Shown: piece by piece, positions 46,301-60,200 of the stretch | How positions within the stretch are numbered: the first letter of the stretch is position 1 | Layout of the letters: every line of letters begins with the position of its first letter | Source: Emmonsiellopsis sp. PD_33 | Taxonomy: Eukaryota > Ascomycota > Eurotiomycetes > Onygenales > Ajellomycetaceae | Assembly: GCA_032988165.1 (NCBI GenBank) | Contig: JANTQF010000139.1 | Location: forward strand, 22,748-86,747 | Length of the DNA stretch: 64,000 bases | Direction: 5' to 3' | Notes under the pieces: model-generated | What the model was told of the DNA's origin: nothing | Database searches by the model: none | What the model saw: only the letters and a program-made list of their open reading frames with translations | Made by a program: the position numbers and the translations under genes

Positions 46301-49300
46301 GCAGAAGAGTAGCAACGCCAGCCTTGTCAAGCATCTGCACAATTTGGTGACGTTGGGGTTTCTTCACGGCCTGGTCCCGATCGGACTGATCTCTCTGTCG
46401 CTCCAGCGTCATATCGTTATACTGAGCTAATCTTCGCCCTGCAAGTGCTCGGGCTTCATTGACAAATTCAGGACCAAGCGTTGCAAGAATTTCTTCAGGT
46501 TGGTCGGCAAGAACAGTTTGCCTAAGGGATGGATCCAACGTAGCAATGAAGCTAGCAGCATCCATATCTTCCGCGGCCTGTGGGCCACCATTCGCAGCAG
46601 CATTTCGGCGGGCTGCTTCCCGTTCGCGTCTTCGGCGGTCAGCCATTTCCTGCTGCAAGAGCTCTTCCCGAATGTCGGCTGGCAGGGCCTCTAAAAATTC
46701 GGGGTTTATCTCGCTTGGCTCTTCACCAGAGGCCACGGCCTGCGATCGTTGTTCCGCCACCTGCTGCATAATAACTTCCTCGCGGATATCTTCGGGAAGC
46801 GCTTCTAGATACTCGGGGTCGATGTCCATGCTAGAAATGTCAAGTTGTCGGCCTCGAATAGTGGTCATCCGGGGAGCAGTTTCCGAAGGGCCTTGTTCAG
46901 CCTCTTCAGCTTGAGGGGCTTCGGCCACTGGTTCTTGCGCGGGCGATGTAGGTTGCACATCATCCATAGGCTCGCCTTCAGGGTGCTCAGCAGCTTGTTG
47001 GGCACGTTCTTCCGCTGCTCTCTCGGCTCTCTCGGCTTCTTCTTGACGCCTCAATGCTTCCTCCTCTTCCTCCTTTCGCTTCTTCTCCTTCTCAGCCTCC
47101 TCCTTAGCGATTCTTTCCTGACGTTCACGTTCAGCCCTCTCCTCCTCACGCCGCTTACGTTCCTCGTCGAGCTGCTTTTGCCGCACCTTTTCTTCTTCAA
47201 CAGCGGGTGGAACAAGAATCTTGAGGAGCGAGTTGATAATACGCTGGGCTTTCTCGGTGTAGGTACCGCTGAACAAAAGGCGTGCTTCCTCTTGCCAACG
47301 ATTTGAAGTGGGCGTGAGTGTGAACGTCACTGCTTGCGAAGGATCGTCACGAGAACGTGTGGTGGTGGCTGGTTGCCGGCCGAGGCCAAACAAATCCTGG
47401 ATACGGTTCGTGAAAACGGAACCTTGGTCAAGACGCACGTGGATTCCATCTGGTCGGCTAACGACACCAACACCAGGTCCGCTCTGGCCAATTGCTTGCA
47501 TAATGGCGTTCATGAAAGAGACAGGACCATCGCCTGCTAGGAGGCGGTTACCATGCATGCTTGGGTCAATGGCATGAACCCAATCACTCATAGCCTCCGG
47601 TTGGCCTCTACCTCCAGCACCGCTATCAGCGGGGCGGTCGCTCCGGCGGAGAAGCGGATTGGTTCCATCGTCATTTCCGCGTTGTGGAATCTGGTTGCGA
47701 TGCGTTCTGTAGCCCGGAATAGGAATGATTCCATGTCGGTTTGGAAACGCTGCAGTAAACATGCTCCATGGTGGAGGGGGGATTCCTCGGTATCGTCCAT
47801 GATGATGGTGGCGGTGGATGCCTATCGGAGCTTCAGTTCCCTGAAATATCCATGGAGGGTTCCCATCATCTTCTATATCTAAAACATTAGTCCTGATTTA
47901 TTTATCGCACAAAAAACCAGAAGTGGGCAAACGTACCAAACGCAGGATAACGCATATCATCCTCCATATCATCCAACTCATCTTCCAACTCATCTACTTC
48001 TTCATCTTCATCTAGATAAATATTGTTAGAAACAAGATAATTAAAAGAAGAAGATATCGGAACCGTAATCTCACCTTCTTCATCATGCAGATCATCGTCC
48101 ATCAAATCATCATGTTCTCTTCCGATTCCCATATCAGATTCAAGCCGGTCAACCGTGCCGCCTGCCTCTTCCAGAACGCGGAGCAGGTTATTGAAATGAG
48201 GCTGGTGATCTCCCTGAGCGAAATCGTCCAGCTCGCTGTCCAGATGGTTCATGTCATCTTCATCGGCATTGGTTGAAACATCTTCGCTCTCCCATTCGCC
48301 TTCGTCGCCGTCCTGGAGACTATCGTTGTCGTTATCTCCAGTTATTTCTCCAGCGATCAGATCATCATCCATGCCCGACGAGCCTTCATCATCATCTTCG
48401 TCTTCGTCCGTCTCATCATCGTCGTCATCCTCATCGTCGTCTTCGTCATCCTCATCTCCTTCGATAAGAACCTCAATATCCATACCGGAATCACCAGGCA
48501 AACCTTCAATTGGTCCCCGCCCGTCGATATCTTCTTCATCCTCGTCGCTAACAACCTCTCCATCATTCTCGGGCATGTCCTCCTCGTAATCCATTTCATC
48601 ATCATACTCGTCGTCATACATTTCCTCATCATCCTCGGACTCCTCGCTACTCGTTCCCTCCTCGTGATTTGGTTCAAACATGCCGAGGGTGGAATGACGG
48701 AAGAGATCAGGGGTTTCTTCCCGCTCGTCCTCGACATCGGAGACAGAGGTGGCCGAGGAGATTTCATCCTCGTCAGTCTGGCCCGGAGTAGTCTGAATGC
48801 TCGAGGTCTCACTCAAGAGGACTGCGGTCTGTGTAAGCTTGTTAAGCGGGCGAAGTATATATTTGACAGCTCTCTTCGCAGACGGGAAGTTTAAGTCTAT
48901 ATCCGATATCGAGGCGGTGAAGGCCGAAATGAAATTCTTCTCAAACATGGTCTTCGCGACCTGGCGAGTTGAAGCAGGATATTGGTTGGTGCCATCTATG
49001 GAAGCCGGTCCGGCAAGCATCTTGTCAAAGAGATCCGCCAAGCTCAACAGACGAGCGTATTTAGCATCAAGGGGTTCGTTAGAAGCGTTAGCGTCCTTGT
49101 ATGACTTTAGGGCATGCTCAAGGACAAATTTGCGAACAAAGAGGAGTTCCGGTTCATCGTCTTCGTCTGGGATAACAGCACGTCGTCTGGCTGGCCCACC
49201 AAACTCGCCCGTTTTGGTGCAAAGTGCGACGATCACCCGCATGGCCCAATTAGATGTGTTCGCTCGCTTCTTGAAATTGATGGATTCTTCATGTTCCAAG

Positions 49301-52300
49301 GTTCCAATAGGGACGAGGGAAGTGAGGAGATAGTTTAAGATTCCGGAGCGCGGCTTCGAAGGAGTGGTCGCAAACGGATCTGCTTTGCGAGAAAAGTTGA
49401 TAAATTCCACCTTAGTGCGGTTATACGAAGACAGAAGCTCAGTCAAGCACTGGAGTAGGAAGCAGCGGTAGATGTATATCGGGTGCTCATCGGCCTTGAA
49501 CTGTGCCTTCTCGGCCTTCTTCGGGGATTTTGATGGCTGTGATGACGCAGTGGATGATGTGGGAGAAGCTGGCACGCTCGTCATCTCAACATCCCCAGAT
49601 TCTGTACGGGACGTAACTGACTTATCGGCGGCCTCAGAAGGCGGCTCCTTATCGTCAACATCGCGATAGGAAAGCAGCTCAGAGAGCAGGTAGTGGATTA
49701 CGCCATCAGGATGTTCGACGATGGGCGTTTTAAGCTCGGCCACCTTGCCCTTCTCCTTCTCCTTGGCATCTTTGCTTTCGGATGCCTGCCCACCTTGCGG
49801 TTCATTCTGAGCCTCTGACCCTTCTGGTTTCTCGGCAGACCCGGTTTCCTCCTGGCGGGAGGAGCTCTGATCGCGCCGTTCGCCCTCGGATTTTAACACT
49901 AGGACTTGAGGACGTTGGTGCGAATCATATCTCTGAAGCTTAAATTTTTCATTCGTAACCTCCACAAATAGCGCAGGAGATCTGAGCACCAGATGGGCAA
50001 ATTGACGAGTATATCCTGTGGTATCTGTCTGTCGTGGAGACCTACTCTCGAAGCCAGACACAATTTCGCTTCTCATGATTTGTCGAATGGTGTCGTCGTC
50101 TTCAATTATGTGCCTCAATATGACCATAAATGCATTCTGAAGTCTATCATCTGACGCGCTAGCCAACTGCTTGATCATGACAAACAAGCGCTGGAGATTG
50201 CGTTTCTCCCCAAGCCGCACAGCTATGTCTCTTTCCCGAGTCAAAATGACGAGGATTCGCGCAACGGACAGCGCGAGAGGCTCATCCTTGCTAATCCGAG
50301 GAAGAATATCGACAATAGCCTCAAATAATTCCATTTTATCAGAGAGAGGGACAACCGGCTCCTTCACTTCCGCCGGCTCCTCAGAACCAGCAGATCCATC
50401 CGGATTTGGCGGGTTCCAACGAATGGCGGTTGGGATTGCATCATCAGAAAGGATTCTTTCAAGAATGAGCAAAATCTGCGGAATCCACGGGCAGGACTCA
50501 TCGCTAGCCTTGTCGGCAACAGGGGGTATTTTGATAAAACCAAGCAAACTGGAGAAGTTATCCTTAAGATCTTCAAGCGTAGCTTCATATACCTCCTTGT
50601 CCTGAAGGACCAAAGCCAGCAAGCTAGCATAGGCAGCAATCTTCTTCCCGCCAGATGGGGAGTTCTCTTCCATCTGAAGAGAAATCAAGGAATGCATCAA
50701 CGTCTCACCAACTTCCCGCCGGAAGCTGACTGGGTCCTGGAGTTTCGCAGTAGCAGACCCAATGAGATCAGCAAGCTCGAATGTTACGTCATGGTGAACG
50801 TTCAGCACATCTAAGCAGCGCTCGATGAGATTGCTTCGGACCTTCTCGCGTGCATCATCCAGATCATCAGAGGTAACTACTTCTCGTCGCTTTGGAGATG
50901 GCGGTCGCTGTGTGGTCGGTTGGGACCGGGAACTCTCAGCTGGCTGAGCAGGCGTGTTCCGCTCTTCAGTGTTAGGCTCATCTTGACCATTGAGGAGGTT
51001 ATCTATACTCATAGCCAAGAGACCACTAGTATTCGAGCCAGAGTCGTCTGCCGGTGCATGTTGATTAAGGAGGACTGGGCTCTCCGGCTGGCCGTCTTCA
51101 GTAGCCATACTTGGGTGGACAATCTGGCCAAGTAGAGTCGCAATTGAGGCCGCTGTTTCCGGTCGAGAAGACCCCGCGGTATCTGGTTGCTGCGAGCCCA
51201 CAATATTTCCAAAAATATTATCGCCATGAGACCCACTAGTAGCCTGATCCTGGTCATATGAAGGAACGGGGTTTCTGGGCGGAGCTCGGAAACCTTGCTG
51301 ACTGCTACAGTATTCCTCAGAAGCGCTTTCTCCGTTGTAGCAGCGGTAAAGAGCTTCCCGGGCAAGACTTTCATCGTAACCATTTTCCTTCAATCTAGCT
51401 AGACGGTCCCTATTGTACGGGAACGTTCTCGGCGACACAGACGAAACTGGAGGTAACGTTTCGCCGCGACGGAAAGCCCCTTGTTCGTATTCGCCGTCAA
51501 GAACTGATCGGAGAATCTCAATTAAAGATTTGACAATCGAACTAGACGCATCTTCGACAAAGCTAGAACTCCACATTTCCTGAATCATAGGAATAACCTC
51601 CATCCGCAGCTCAACCAAGAATTGCGCAGGGTGGAAATAGTCAGGACGTTCTCTATCCCTATCTGTGCTAGCAGATTGCATAGCCTGAGTTTGTGCAGAG
51701 TCTATGATATAGTGAGCCGAAGTCATTTGGGAAAAGAACGTCAGAATAATTTTTATTCCTCCGTATGCAGAAGCCAGGCGAGTAGGCATGTCCCCGGAGC
51801 TACCGGCAAGGGCCTTGATTTCATTCAAGAAGAGGTCGGAGAGTTCTTTTATTGGCTGAAGGCCATTTAACTTCTTGAAAGCGAAAAGAATCATAGTCAG
51901 GCAATGAGAATGTGGGCGTTCTTGGGTAGCTAGAAATAAAGCCAGGTTAGCTAAATGATCATAGTAGCCGTTGGGAAGGATAACCTACTATCGAACAAGA
52001 GCTGCGAAAACGACGACAGAATGACGATCAGGTATGCAAATCGAAGCCTGAAGCGTGACGTGTTCTTAGCAGCCTCAAGGTTCAGCTGTTCGAGAATTGT
52101 TGCCGCAATCGCATCAGCAACGCTACTGGCTCTCTGGCGTTGATAAGTGTCCATTCGCCGTTTGGTAAGCAGTCCATGCCCCAAAAGATGCAGGAACGCA
52201 GTGATCGAAGATGGAACAGAACTGAGGAGATAACGGAGGGTTTTCACATTCTTGAAAGCAGCACTCTTCTCCGAAGCGGTAACGGAAGCTCGAGAGCTTC

Positions 52301-55300
52301 TGGTGCGGGGTCTTGATTCGCCATTCGTAAGTCCACCCGAGGACGTAGTTCCAGAAGCTGCGGCATCAGTCGCATCCTCGATAGCATCGCCAGGCTCAGA
52401 CGCATCGTCGGCTGGCACAGTGCTAGGTGCCTCGTTCCCTTCCTCTCCATCAAGTCCAAATTCTGGAACCGTAGTGGCCTCATTCCAAGCCTCCGGCATA
52501 TCCATCTGCAACAGTATTTCCTCCCACACACAAGCGGATTGCAGCGCGCCAAGTTTCTTTACCAACGAAACGTACTTATCAGCCAAATTAACCTGGACAA
52601 ACGGGGATGTTTGATGACTGGCCCGGGTAGGGTAAATTGGGGGCGTGTAGATTTCACGGAGGATATCCGTCAGAGTATGGACTGCAACAAGATGCTTTGC
52701 GAAATAAGTTCCTTTGGTTTTGATGTCCTCGGATTCTGGAGATTCAGCAGGATCATCCGGCTTCTTCGATGCTTTAGTCAAGGGAGTGAAAAATCCTGCG
52801 GCGTTAGGGGCGATCCAAAATGGTGTCAATCGATCAAGAGCATCCTGGGTCCGGTTCACGAGAGAAGGCAGAACAAGGTGCGGTTTCACCTCAGCCATCA
52901 AATGGATCACCTGCGCCAGCTGCTGGCTCGTTTCTTGGTTATGGAAATCGAATGGGAGGCTTTGTAGAGTCGCGAAGTCGAGAACATACTCCGCACCGCC
53001 GGATTCGATAAAATTGCCGCAGATCGTCTGGTTTTCGAAGAACGCACCGAGGAATTTCACAACAGGAAACATATAATTAGGAACAGAAAGCCCATGGTTA
53101 TCCAAATCCTTGAAATCCCAATTTTCAGCTGAGGGAGTGGTGATGGCATCTCCATTTTGGCTAACAGTGGAGCTGGTCTGCATTTCAATGTCGCCGGAAT
53201 CTGTGCTTGGTGGACGTTGCTGATCACCCAGAGCATAACTGAATACAGCACCAATATCACTGACAACAGAGGATGGACCACCAGCAATGGAAAGCTTGCC
53301 ATCGTCTCCTTCAAGCCAAAGCTTAGTTCCAAGCCCGCGCTCCCATGCTTTCGATTTGCAATGCTGTCCGACACGGGCAACCATGAGAAGAACAGAACTC
53401 ATGACTGCAGATTTCAAAGCAGGGTGATGTCGAACAAGTTCATCGAAGGAACTACCCAGGATACGAACTAGGTTCGAATCGTTCTTCATGCACTTCACGT
53501 GCTCGGGGCTTTCAAAGATATCGAAAAAGCTTTCAAGAGCATCGGATTTCTTGAAAAGTTCCAAACCTGTCGAATTCAAACAGATAGCTCCAAACGCCTG
53601 AGGGATGCAGACGATAGCCTCTGATGAAGGCAAGATACCTTCGGCCAGCTTACGATCGGGCGACCGATTGAGGCGGGATTTCAGGGTTTCATGGTCAGCG
53701 GGTTCAGCACGTGCTGGAATGAACAATGGACGTCTTTCAACTGATGGGTTATCACCTTCCTCCCCTGAAGCGTCTGGTTCATCAGCCATTGGTCGGCCCA
53801 TGACGGCTTCCAGAAGGCTTTTACTCAGGCCTGCTTCAGCAATCACGGCGTAGCTGGTTGGCTCATTATGAATGAAATGGCTCAAGATATTCACGGCACC
53901 ACTCCATACATGGGAACCATAGACACGGGCATTTTCCAAGACCAAGCGAAGCGCGGTAAGGAGGGGAGGTGAGTCGATGAGATTACGCAGCAAACGTTCA
54001 AAGCCACCACTATTGTGTTGCATCACATGGTTGACGAACTTGAAGAGCCATCGCAAGGATTGTTGCTGGAAGTAGGGGATCTGATAGTCGGTGGATGGTG
54101 TTTTAAATTGTGCCGGAATACCCTGATCCTTGGAAACAAGCTCGAACGATGTCTTGGCTTCAGAGGAAATAAGATCCGAAATCGCATGGAAGCCCTTAGC
54201 TCCAGCCAACGTGGCCAACGCATCGCGAACAGTATGAACAAAAGTGTCAAGGAACTCCATGACTCTCGGGTAAACTCTTCTAGCTTTCTCGGTTCGAAGA
54301 TTCAGGATATCGACGAACAAAGGAATCAATCCGGCTGCCACGAGGGTCTCAGGGGTTCGGGAGCCAGAGTTAGGGAGAGTTCGAAGGAGTGAAAAGAGCC
54401 CATCCCGCCAGTCATCAGCATCAGGGCCTTCCTCTGGCTTCTCCTCAATCGCAAGGTCAGCGACCGCCTTCCGCGTGATGAACATGAGGATACCATGGTT
54501 AACGTTCACGTTGAGCGCGGCGCAAACATCGGCAGATCTGGATTTATGTTTCGCCAAGGCATCCAGGGCATAAAGCGCGAACGTCTGATTAACTGTCGGA
54601 ACGGTAATGTCACCAGTAACGCCGAGGTGCACGAATTCTGCAAGCTGGTAGGCAAGTTGGAGACGTTTCGGCTCATCAGAATCCTGTTGGAGTATCTTTT
54701 GCTGGAACGTGGTTTCGGAGTAAACATATGCTAGATTAGTAATAGCAAGGATTCTGGTGGAAAGGATTTGACGTCTCGTGGCGGTCGAAGTTGCAAGAGC
54801 GTATGCAACACGCAACCGACTCAGCAACTCATATCTAGCATCCTTGGGGAGATCTTGATGCTCTTCCAAAAGTTGTTCTATTTTGGTGGACAGTATAACC
54901 GAGCTTGGGATTTCCAGGACCCTCATTCCTCGGGTTGGTTCATCAGGCTTGACAGCTGGGGAGTGAGTGGCCAGCGATGGTGAATCATCAGCCGTAGAGC
55001 TTCTGTTCCCTCTTGAGCCGGGGTGGCTGGTAGTTCGGCGTAGGGGGGTTGGAGTGGTTGGAGGATGTGCTACATGCCCTCCGCCTTCGGTAGTGGCAGC
55101 AGCAGCGTTATCCGCAGCGGGGGAGTAGTATGACATGCGAACGTTACCCCATTCTTGCCACTCGCTCGCAGGAAAATCACGGGGCTCTGCAGCATCGGTG
55201 ATTTCCTTTGTAAGAGAGATTAGATCGTTCGCATTACACTTGGTCGTGCTGACAGAGCCCCGTCGACCAATCTGACCCTGTACGGCTTTCTCCTTGCCCT

Positions 55301-56079
55301 TGACACTAGGCGGTGCATCAGACACTTTAGCAGGAGCGGGGGGTTTAGAAAACGGTGCAGCAAGTTTCTGAACGCGCTCCAAATCAATATTGTAGTGTGA
55401 CGCAAGTAAGGTCTGGTGAAAATGTGGGCTATTTGAACTTCGTTGTCTGGAAAAGTACCGCTGGGCCAAGTTGACGCCGAGGCGGAGAACACACTGGACA
55501 AGGGAAAGTGAGGTTGTATTCAAGAGGTCATTCAGACGCTCGCTGCTACTGTATAGGCTTCGATTGCCGCATTTATCCAGCAGCAGTCTTGAAAAGTCTA
55601 AGAGAGCTTCCACCAGCTCGCGATCTCCTTCGATGCCATACCCAAGTTTGTCTAGATGATGTTGGGACTCTTCGGTCGTCGATGCAAGCCCCCCAGAAAC
55701 GCAGGCCTCTTCAAGAACCAGGCGGCCAAATGGCTTTGTCTGTGGCCCTTGGTCGAGGGCATACTTTTCTATGACAAGCTGCAGTATGTCATCAAACCGG
55801 TTCAAAACCCCGATCCAGTGGTATAGGTCACCTCTTGGGAAAGGCCACCGACGAGGGAAGGTGGCGAGATGTGTAGGAAGCTCCGGGATGGCTACGGTAA
55901 TAGATTGTTGAACAAAGGTTGCTAAAGCGGGAGACTATAGGCAGAAGCAAATTGCACCGGTTAGCATCACGGCCGTGAGTTGACAGTGGGGGGAGGGCGG
56001 GGAGCAAGCGGAAAGGAAACAAAGCGCTTACAATTGTAGCCTCGTGCTTCTGGCCCGCCACCTTCTTGATTCTCCCCAT
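43399..56079 (-). CDS. tom1: giant HECT-type E3 ubiquitin ligase, Tom1/HUWE1 family
   Basis: Six exons (56079-56032, 55934-51989, 51929-47937, 47878-43958, 43898-43554, 43493-43399) join in frame to 4115 residues. The first exon (MGRIKKVAGQKHEATI) and the last two were found by splice reading. The N-terminal 1200 residues are the helical solenoid of the family (DUF908/DUF913 region). Next is a UBA-like segment (LARLKENGYDESLAREALYRCYNGE), then an extremely acidic tract encoded at about 48250-48650. A charged coiled coil (KQLDEERKRREEERAERERQ) and repeated PEYLEALPEDIREEV/PEFLEALPADIREEL ubiquitin-binding-like motifs follow. The C-terminal HECT domain has the catalytic cysteine in SSHTCFNQLDLPEY (near residue 4082) and ends EYFGFA. 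The family ubiquitinates unassembled histones and ribosomal proteins and supports mRNA export. Complete and apparently intact. Confidence 0.96.
48250..48650 (-). repeat. Asp/Glu-rich low-complexity coding tract in the HECT ligase
   Basis: Built of GAN codons (tcatcatcg and cctcatc units on the plus strand), encoding long runs of Asp and Glu with few Met and Ser. Family members carry an acidic region at this place that binds basic substrates such as histones. The tract is prone to length variation. Confidence 0.8.
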
Positions 56080-57290
56080 GGTTAAAAAAAGAGGAGCCTT
56101 TTAGTCCACCATGAGAAGTTGTGTGACTACCAGGAACCTGGTATGAAATTCAGATAGCTGCCCCAGGCCGTGATAGCTCAGTGAGGTCACGTTCGCCACA
56201 AGGTTTTCCAAACACAGGCACAGTTCGTATGCTTCCGTTTGCTTCTCAGACCTGTTGTCGACAAGTTGAGGCAGAGCACTAACGGGACGGGGAGAGGGCA
56301 GGGTGTTGGGTGGGGAGAAAGGCGGGAGGGAGCTGGATAAGAAAGCAAGAGAGGATGAGGCTCAGAGGCAAGGTAAACGCGACGGGTCAGCAGGGTAGGT
56401 AGCAAGCAGCGGGAAACGAGTGCAGGTCGTCGTCCCAGAAGCTTGGACACTGGATGCTAATTGACAGCCGTGGATTCTGAGCTCGAAGGGTTGATGGGGG
56501 GGTGGGGGGAGAGATCGTGGTGATGGAGAGTTGAGGTTGATGAGAATCGGGGCTTTGGGCTGCGAGGTGAGGTTCAAGCAAAATTATTGCCCGGTCGGTG
56601 GTTGCGTAATTACATACAGCGATACCGCGCTGTTGGCGCCGCGGGAGCTCGCCCTGGTACAGTACGTGACGTATTTCCACCACGCTGGGCAGTCTCCGCC
56701 ACAGCCAACACCGCCAACATTCACGGCCTGGCCGTCTTTGAGATGAAAACCGGTCTCTTCCTAACAATAGAATATGTACGTGTTGCGGTTCTACGGCGCA
56801 CTCTGCGTTTCCACCTCATGCACGAAATGCAGCCTGGATGACCTGACTGGCCAGACACGCCTATGGCTGTTTAGTTCGACCCTACGTCAGGCCGAGATGA
56901 CTTCATCAGCAGCCAGAGTTTTAGGCACGAAAAACGGACAGCTTCCTAACGAGCCCATACTTAAAATCATCTTGTTAGAAGTAAAAGGTATGTGTCCTTG
57001 GCTAGTTTAAACCTCTAGGGCTGGACGGTGAACTCCATCAAGGTAGTCTATTCACCTGCAGAGCCCCACTAGAAAATGTATTGGATATGAGATGAAGCTG
57101 ATGGAAGTAATCTGTAACAGGAATCATATTTGGACAAAGAATACAGCAATAATACAAATAAAATACTCGGATCCATTCCATATCACTAATCTAGCATACA
57201 ACGGGGGATTGTCCAACACTGGTCAATACATAACCGTTCATCGCCATCATAAGAATAGCGCAGACCAAATCGAACAACAGGTAGAACGTC
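56080..57290. other. intergenic region between HECT ligase and ppoA
   Basis: About 1.2 kb with the HECT ligase promoter and the ppoA 3' UTR. The open frames at 56187-56767 and 56587-56841 overlap each other on both strands in a GC-rich patch and have no coding character. No gene supported. Confidence 0.5.
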
Positions 57291-60200
57291 TTACTCTGGA
57301 AGAGGCGGCAACTCACCGTCCCACTGCACCTTCATCGTGGTCGGGAAGGGGAAATAGCCGGAATAATCCGGCATCAAATACTTGGTGATACCACCAGGTC
57401 CAGGAATCTTCCTAAGCTGACCCTGGGGGCCAGGTGCTGGCCGGAGGTTCTCGAGCTTGCCCACTGTCTTCAACATGGTTGCCATTGCGGCTTTGCAGGC
57501 ACCGAGGCCCAGGCACTGGTGAGGACCCATTCCGAAATGGGAGTATGAATCGATGTCCCGGGTCAGATCCACCTTGTCGGGTTCTGGGTATTGATTGGGA
57601 TCCTTGGATGCAGAGACCTGGGGAGGAAAGTGATTTAGTATAGGTTCAAGATGACTTGCCAACTAAGTAGGGACAGTTTTGAACATACCAGATTGCATAT
57701 AACCCGTTGTCCCGGCTCCAAGGTCAATTCCTTTTCACCATCTTTGACCGTGGATTTGGTGGCCACATCGCGATAAAGCGCAACTGTCGATCTCATACGG
57801 GCACCTTCTAGAAAACTACACATTTAGTTAGCATAGGAAAACACGCGTCTAGGGTGATGGTGAATTACTCACTATCGCAGGATAAGCTCGTCGGCCTCTG
57901 GGGTATCCAGTTTCGAAAGCCTATGAATTTCGGGCAGATGGCTCGCTCCCTCCGACAGATAGTAATCCAGGCATTGTGAGAAGAGCTGTGCTTGGTTTGC
58001 CACCATACCACCAGCCGTGGGGAGGACATGCGTCCAAACAATCTCCTCGGGACTATGGTGGCTGTCGAGCAACCGGCGAATCATATGAACACCATAATCC
58101 GTCAGCGCATCTTGTTTATGCAGTTTCTCAGCAATACTAGCCAAAATCCCAGTCTGGCTGATTAACTTGACGTTAAGCATGACGATATCTCCAAGCCCCT
58201 GGGTGAACTTTCGGGCTTCTTGACGGAGAGGGAAACTCTTTGCGGGATCGGCGTCGAAGAAGATGCAGGTGAAGACCAGTGCCATGATGCCATACAGCTC
58301 GGCCTCGGTGTAAATGCCGCGAGGGTTATGCTCTGTCTTGAGTGGAAGAGAGAAGACACTGGCGCAAAAGTGGACCTGGGCGAAATTTGCAACGTCTCGA
58401 ACTATATCGACCTGGTTAATTCCAGCGATTTTGTATGATTTCTGGTGTAGGAGTTTCAGGGTGATGTCCTCGTAGAACTTTTTGATTTGTTTCTCCCACT
58501 CTGAATAATACAGCGCCTTATCCATCATCTTCCTGGATTCTGCATTTGCTGGGCGGTCTCCAGAAAGCATAAAGTCTTTCCCGTATGGGATGTTGTTCTT
58601 GTGCATTAAGAACTCGATTGACTTTCCCCAAGTAACTTTGAAATCGGTTTGATTATCAAGTATCGTCTTGCACGCAGCATAAGAATTGATCATGATGGGA
58701 TGATGAACCGTCAGTGGCCTGTCAAATGAATACTTTTCATCGAAGCCCAGCTTCGTAAGAATCTCCTTGTTTTCTGAGGGAACAACCAGGGGGAAGTGGG
58801 CATAGACGGAATCCGGCTGAAACTGGTTGGGGAATGCCCTAAGGAACAGTTTGTAGAATACGTGACCCTGATCAACAGAGTTGTCATAGTTTGCTTCGGT
58901 GAACCCCCAGTTTGTAAGGTTCTTTGGCGTATAGTCGACAGTATAGAAACGATCACCGCGCACCAAAGCAACTGCATCAGAAAGAATTGCTCGGGAGATG
59001 GTGAAGCTCGCGCAGAGACCACTTCCGGGGTTCAGAGCCTCCTTGGCTTCTTCGACTATAAGCCCGGGATATAACTCAACGTTATCTGGGTGGTCGTACA
59101 AATGCCGGAGTTGATCAGCAATATACGGATCGGAGTTGATATCTTCGAACTTCTCGTGAGGCTTCAGGCTGAAATATTTTCGGAATTCGTTGAGGCTAGA
59201 AAGCCTCCAGGAGCGGGATTGCTTAATGCCGAGTATTTCGATGGCTCGGAAGACGGAGGGCACCTGGGAAGCTCCAAATGAACCAGCACAGTCCTCAATG
59301 CTGTCTGTGAGGATTTGAGCTAGATGCTCATCGTTGAAGGTGCCATTAGCTTGACGCTCGAGTTTCCCAAATGGGCGTTTCTGAGGGTCTTTTGGAAGCC
59401 CAGCTTCCCATCTTCCGAGGGTCTGCAGGAATTCCTGCATGCTAACCGCACTAGGTTCCTTGCCAAATAGTTCCTTATACATATCCTGGGTCCATTTGTC
59501 ATCCCGTTCTGAGACGCATGAATGCCACCGATATACGAGATTGAACTCTGCAGAAACCTGATTGCCGCCCGCCTCCTCGATTTCGGTGCCGAAAAGACCC
59601 TTGGTAGATTCAGAACGGGGGTCAAGACTCCAGTCACTACTGGTTCGGTTGACGTTGAGAATGGTTCGCACGTAATCCTTCATAATGATGTTGATGTATA
59701 GCCCGCATGTAATCAGACGACCAGTTTGGAAAAGATCATTGTCATAGTTGGCATAAGCTTTCGCATTAGACTCATCCGGCTTCGTAAAACGACCATCCTG
59801 GTTTATGACGGCCAGGTTCTCGACGACATGGTTATGGAACCGGTTGAACATGATTAGGAGGACGCCAACACCTGGAGGGAATCCGAGTATTCTAGTTTCG
59901 GAAAAGCAATCTGGCTTCAGCTTGCCGTCCTTGAAGGTCCGGACCGTGTTCTGCTCCTCCTGGCTACTTCCGTACAATGGGGAGAGGTCAAGGTATGACG
60001 AGGTTAGAGAACGTGAGTAATCCTCGCGATCGGTGCGGAACAAGTCTATCGACATGTGAGAATCTTCTAGCCAAATTATCTGGAAAGGTGCTTACCATGG
60101 ATAATGATGGATGCCAGGTAGAATAGCATGCTTGAGATTTTATTAGGATGAGGCTTGAACTCTTTACGAGCAAGAAGGCTGTCGAAAAGGGTTCCCGGGT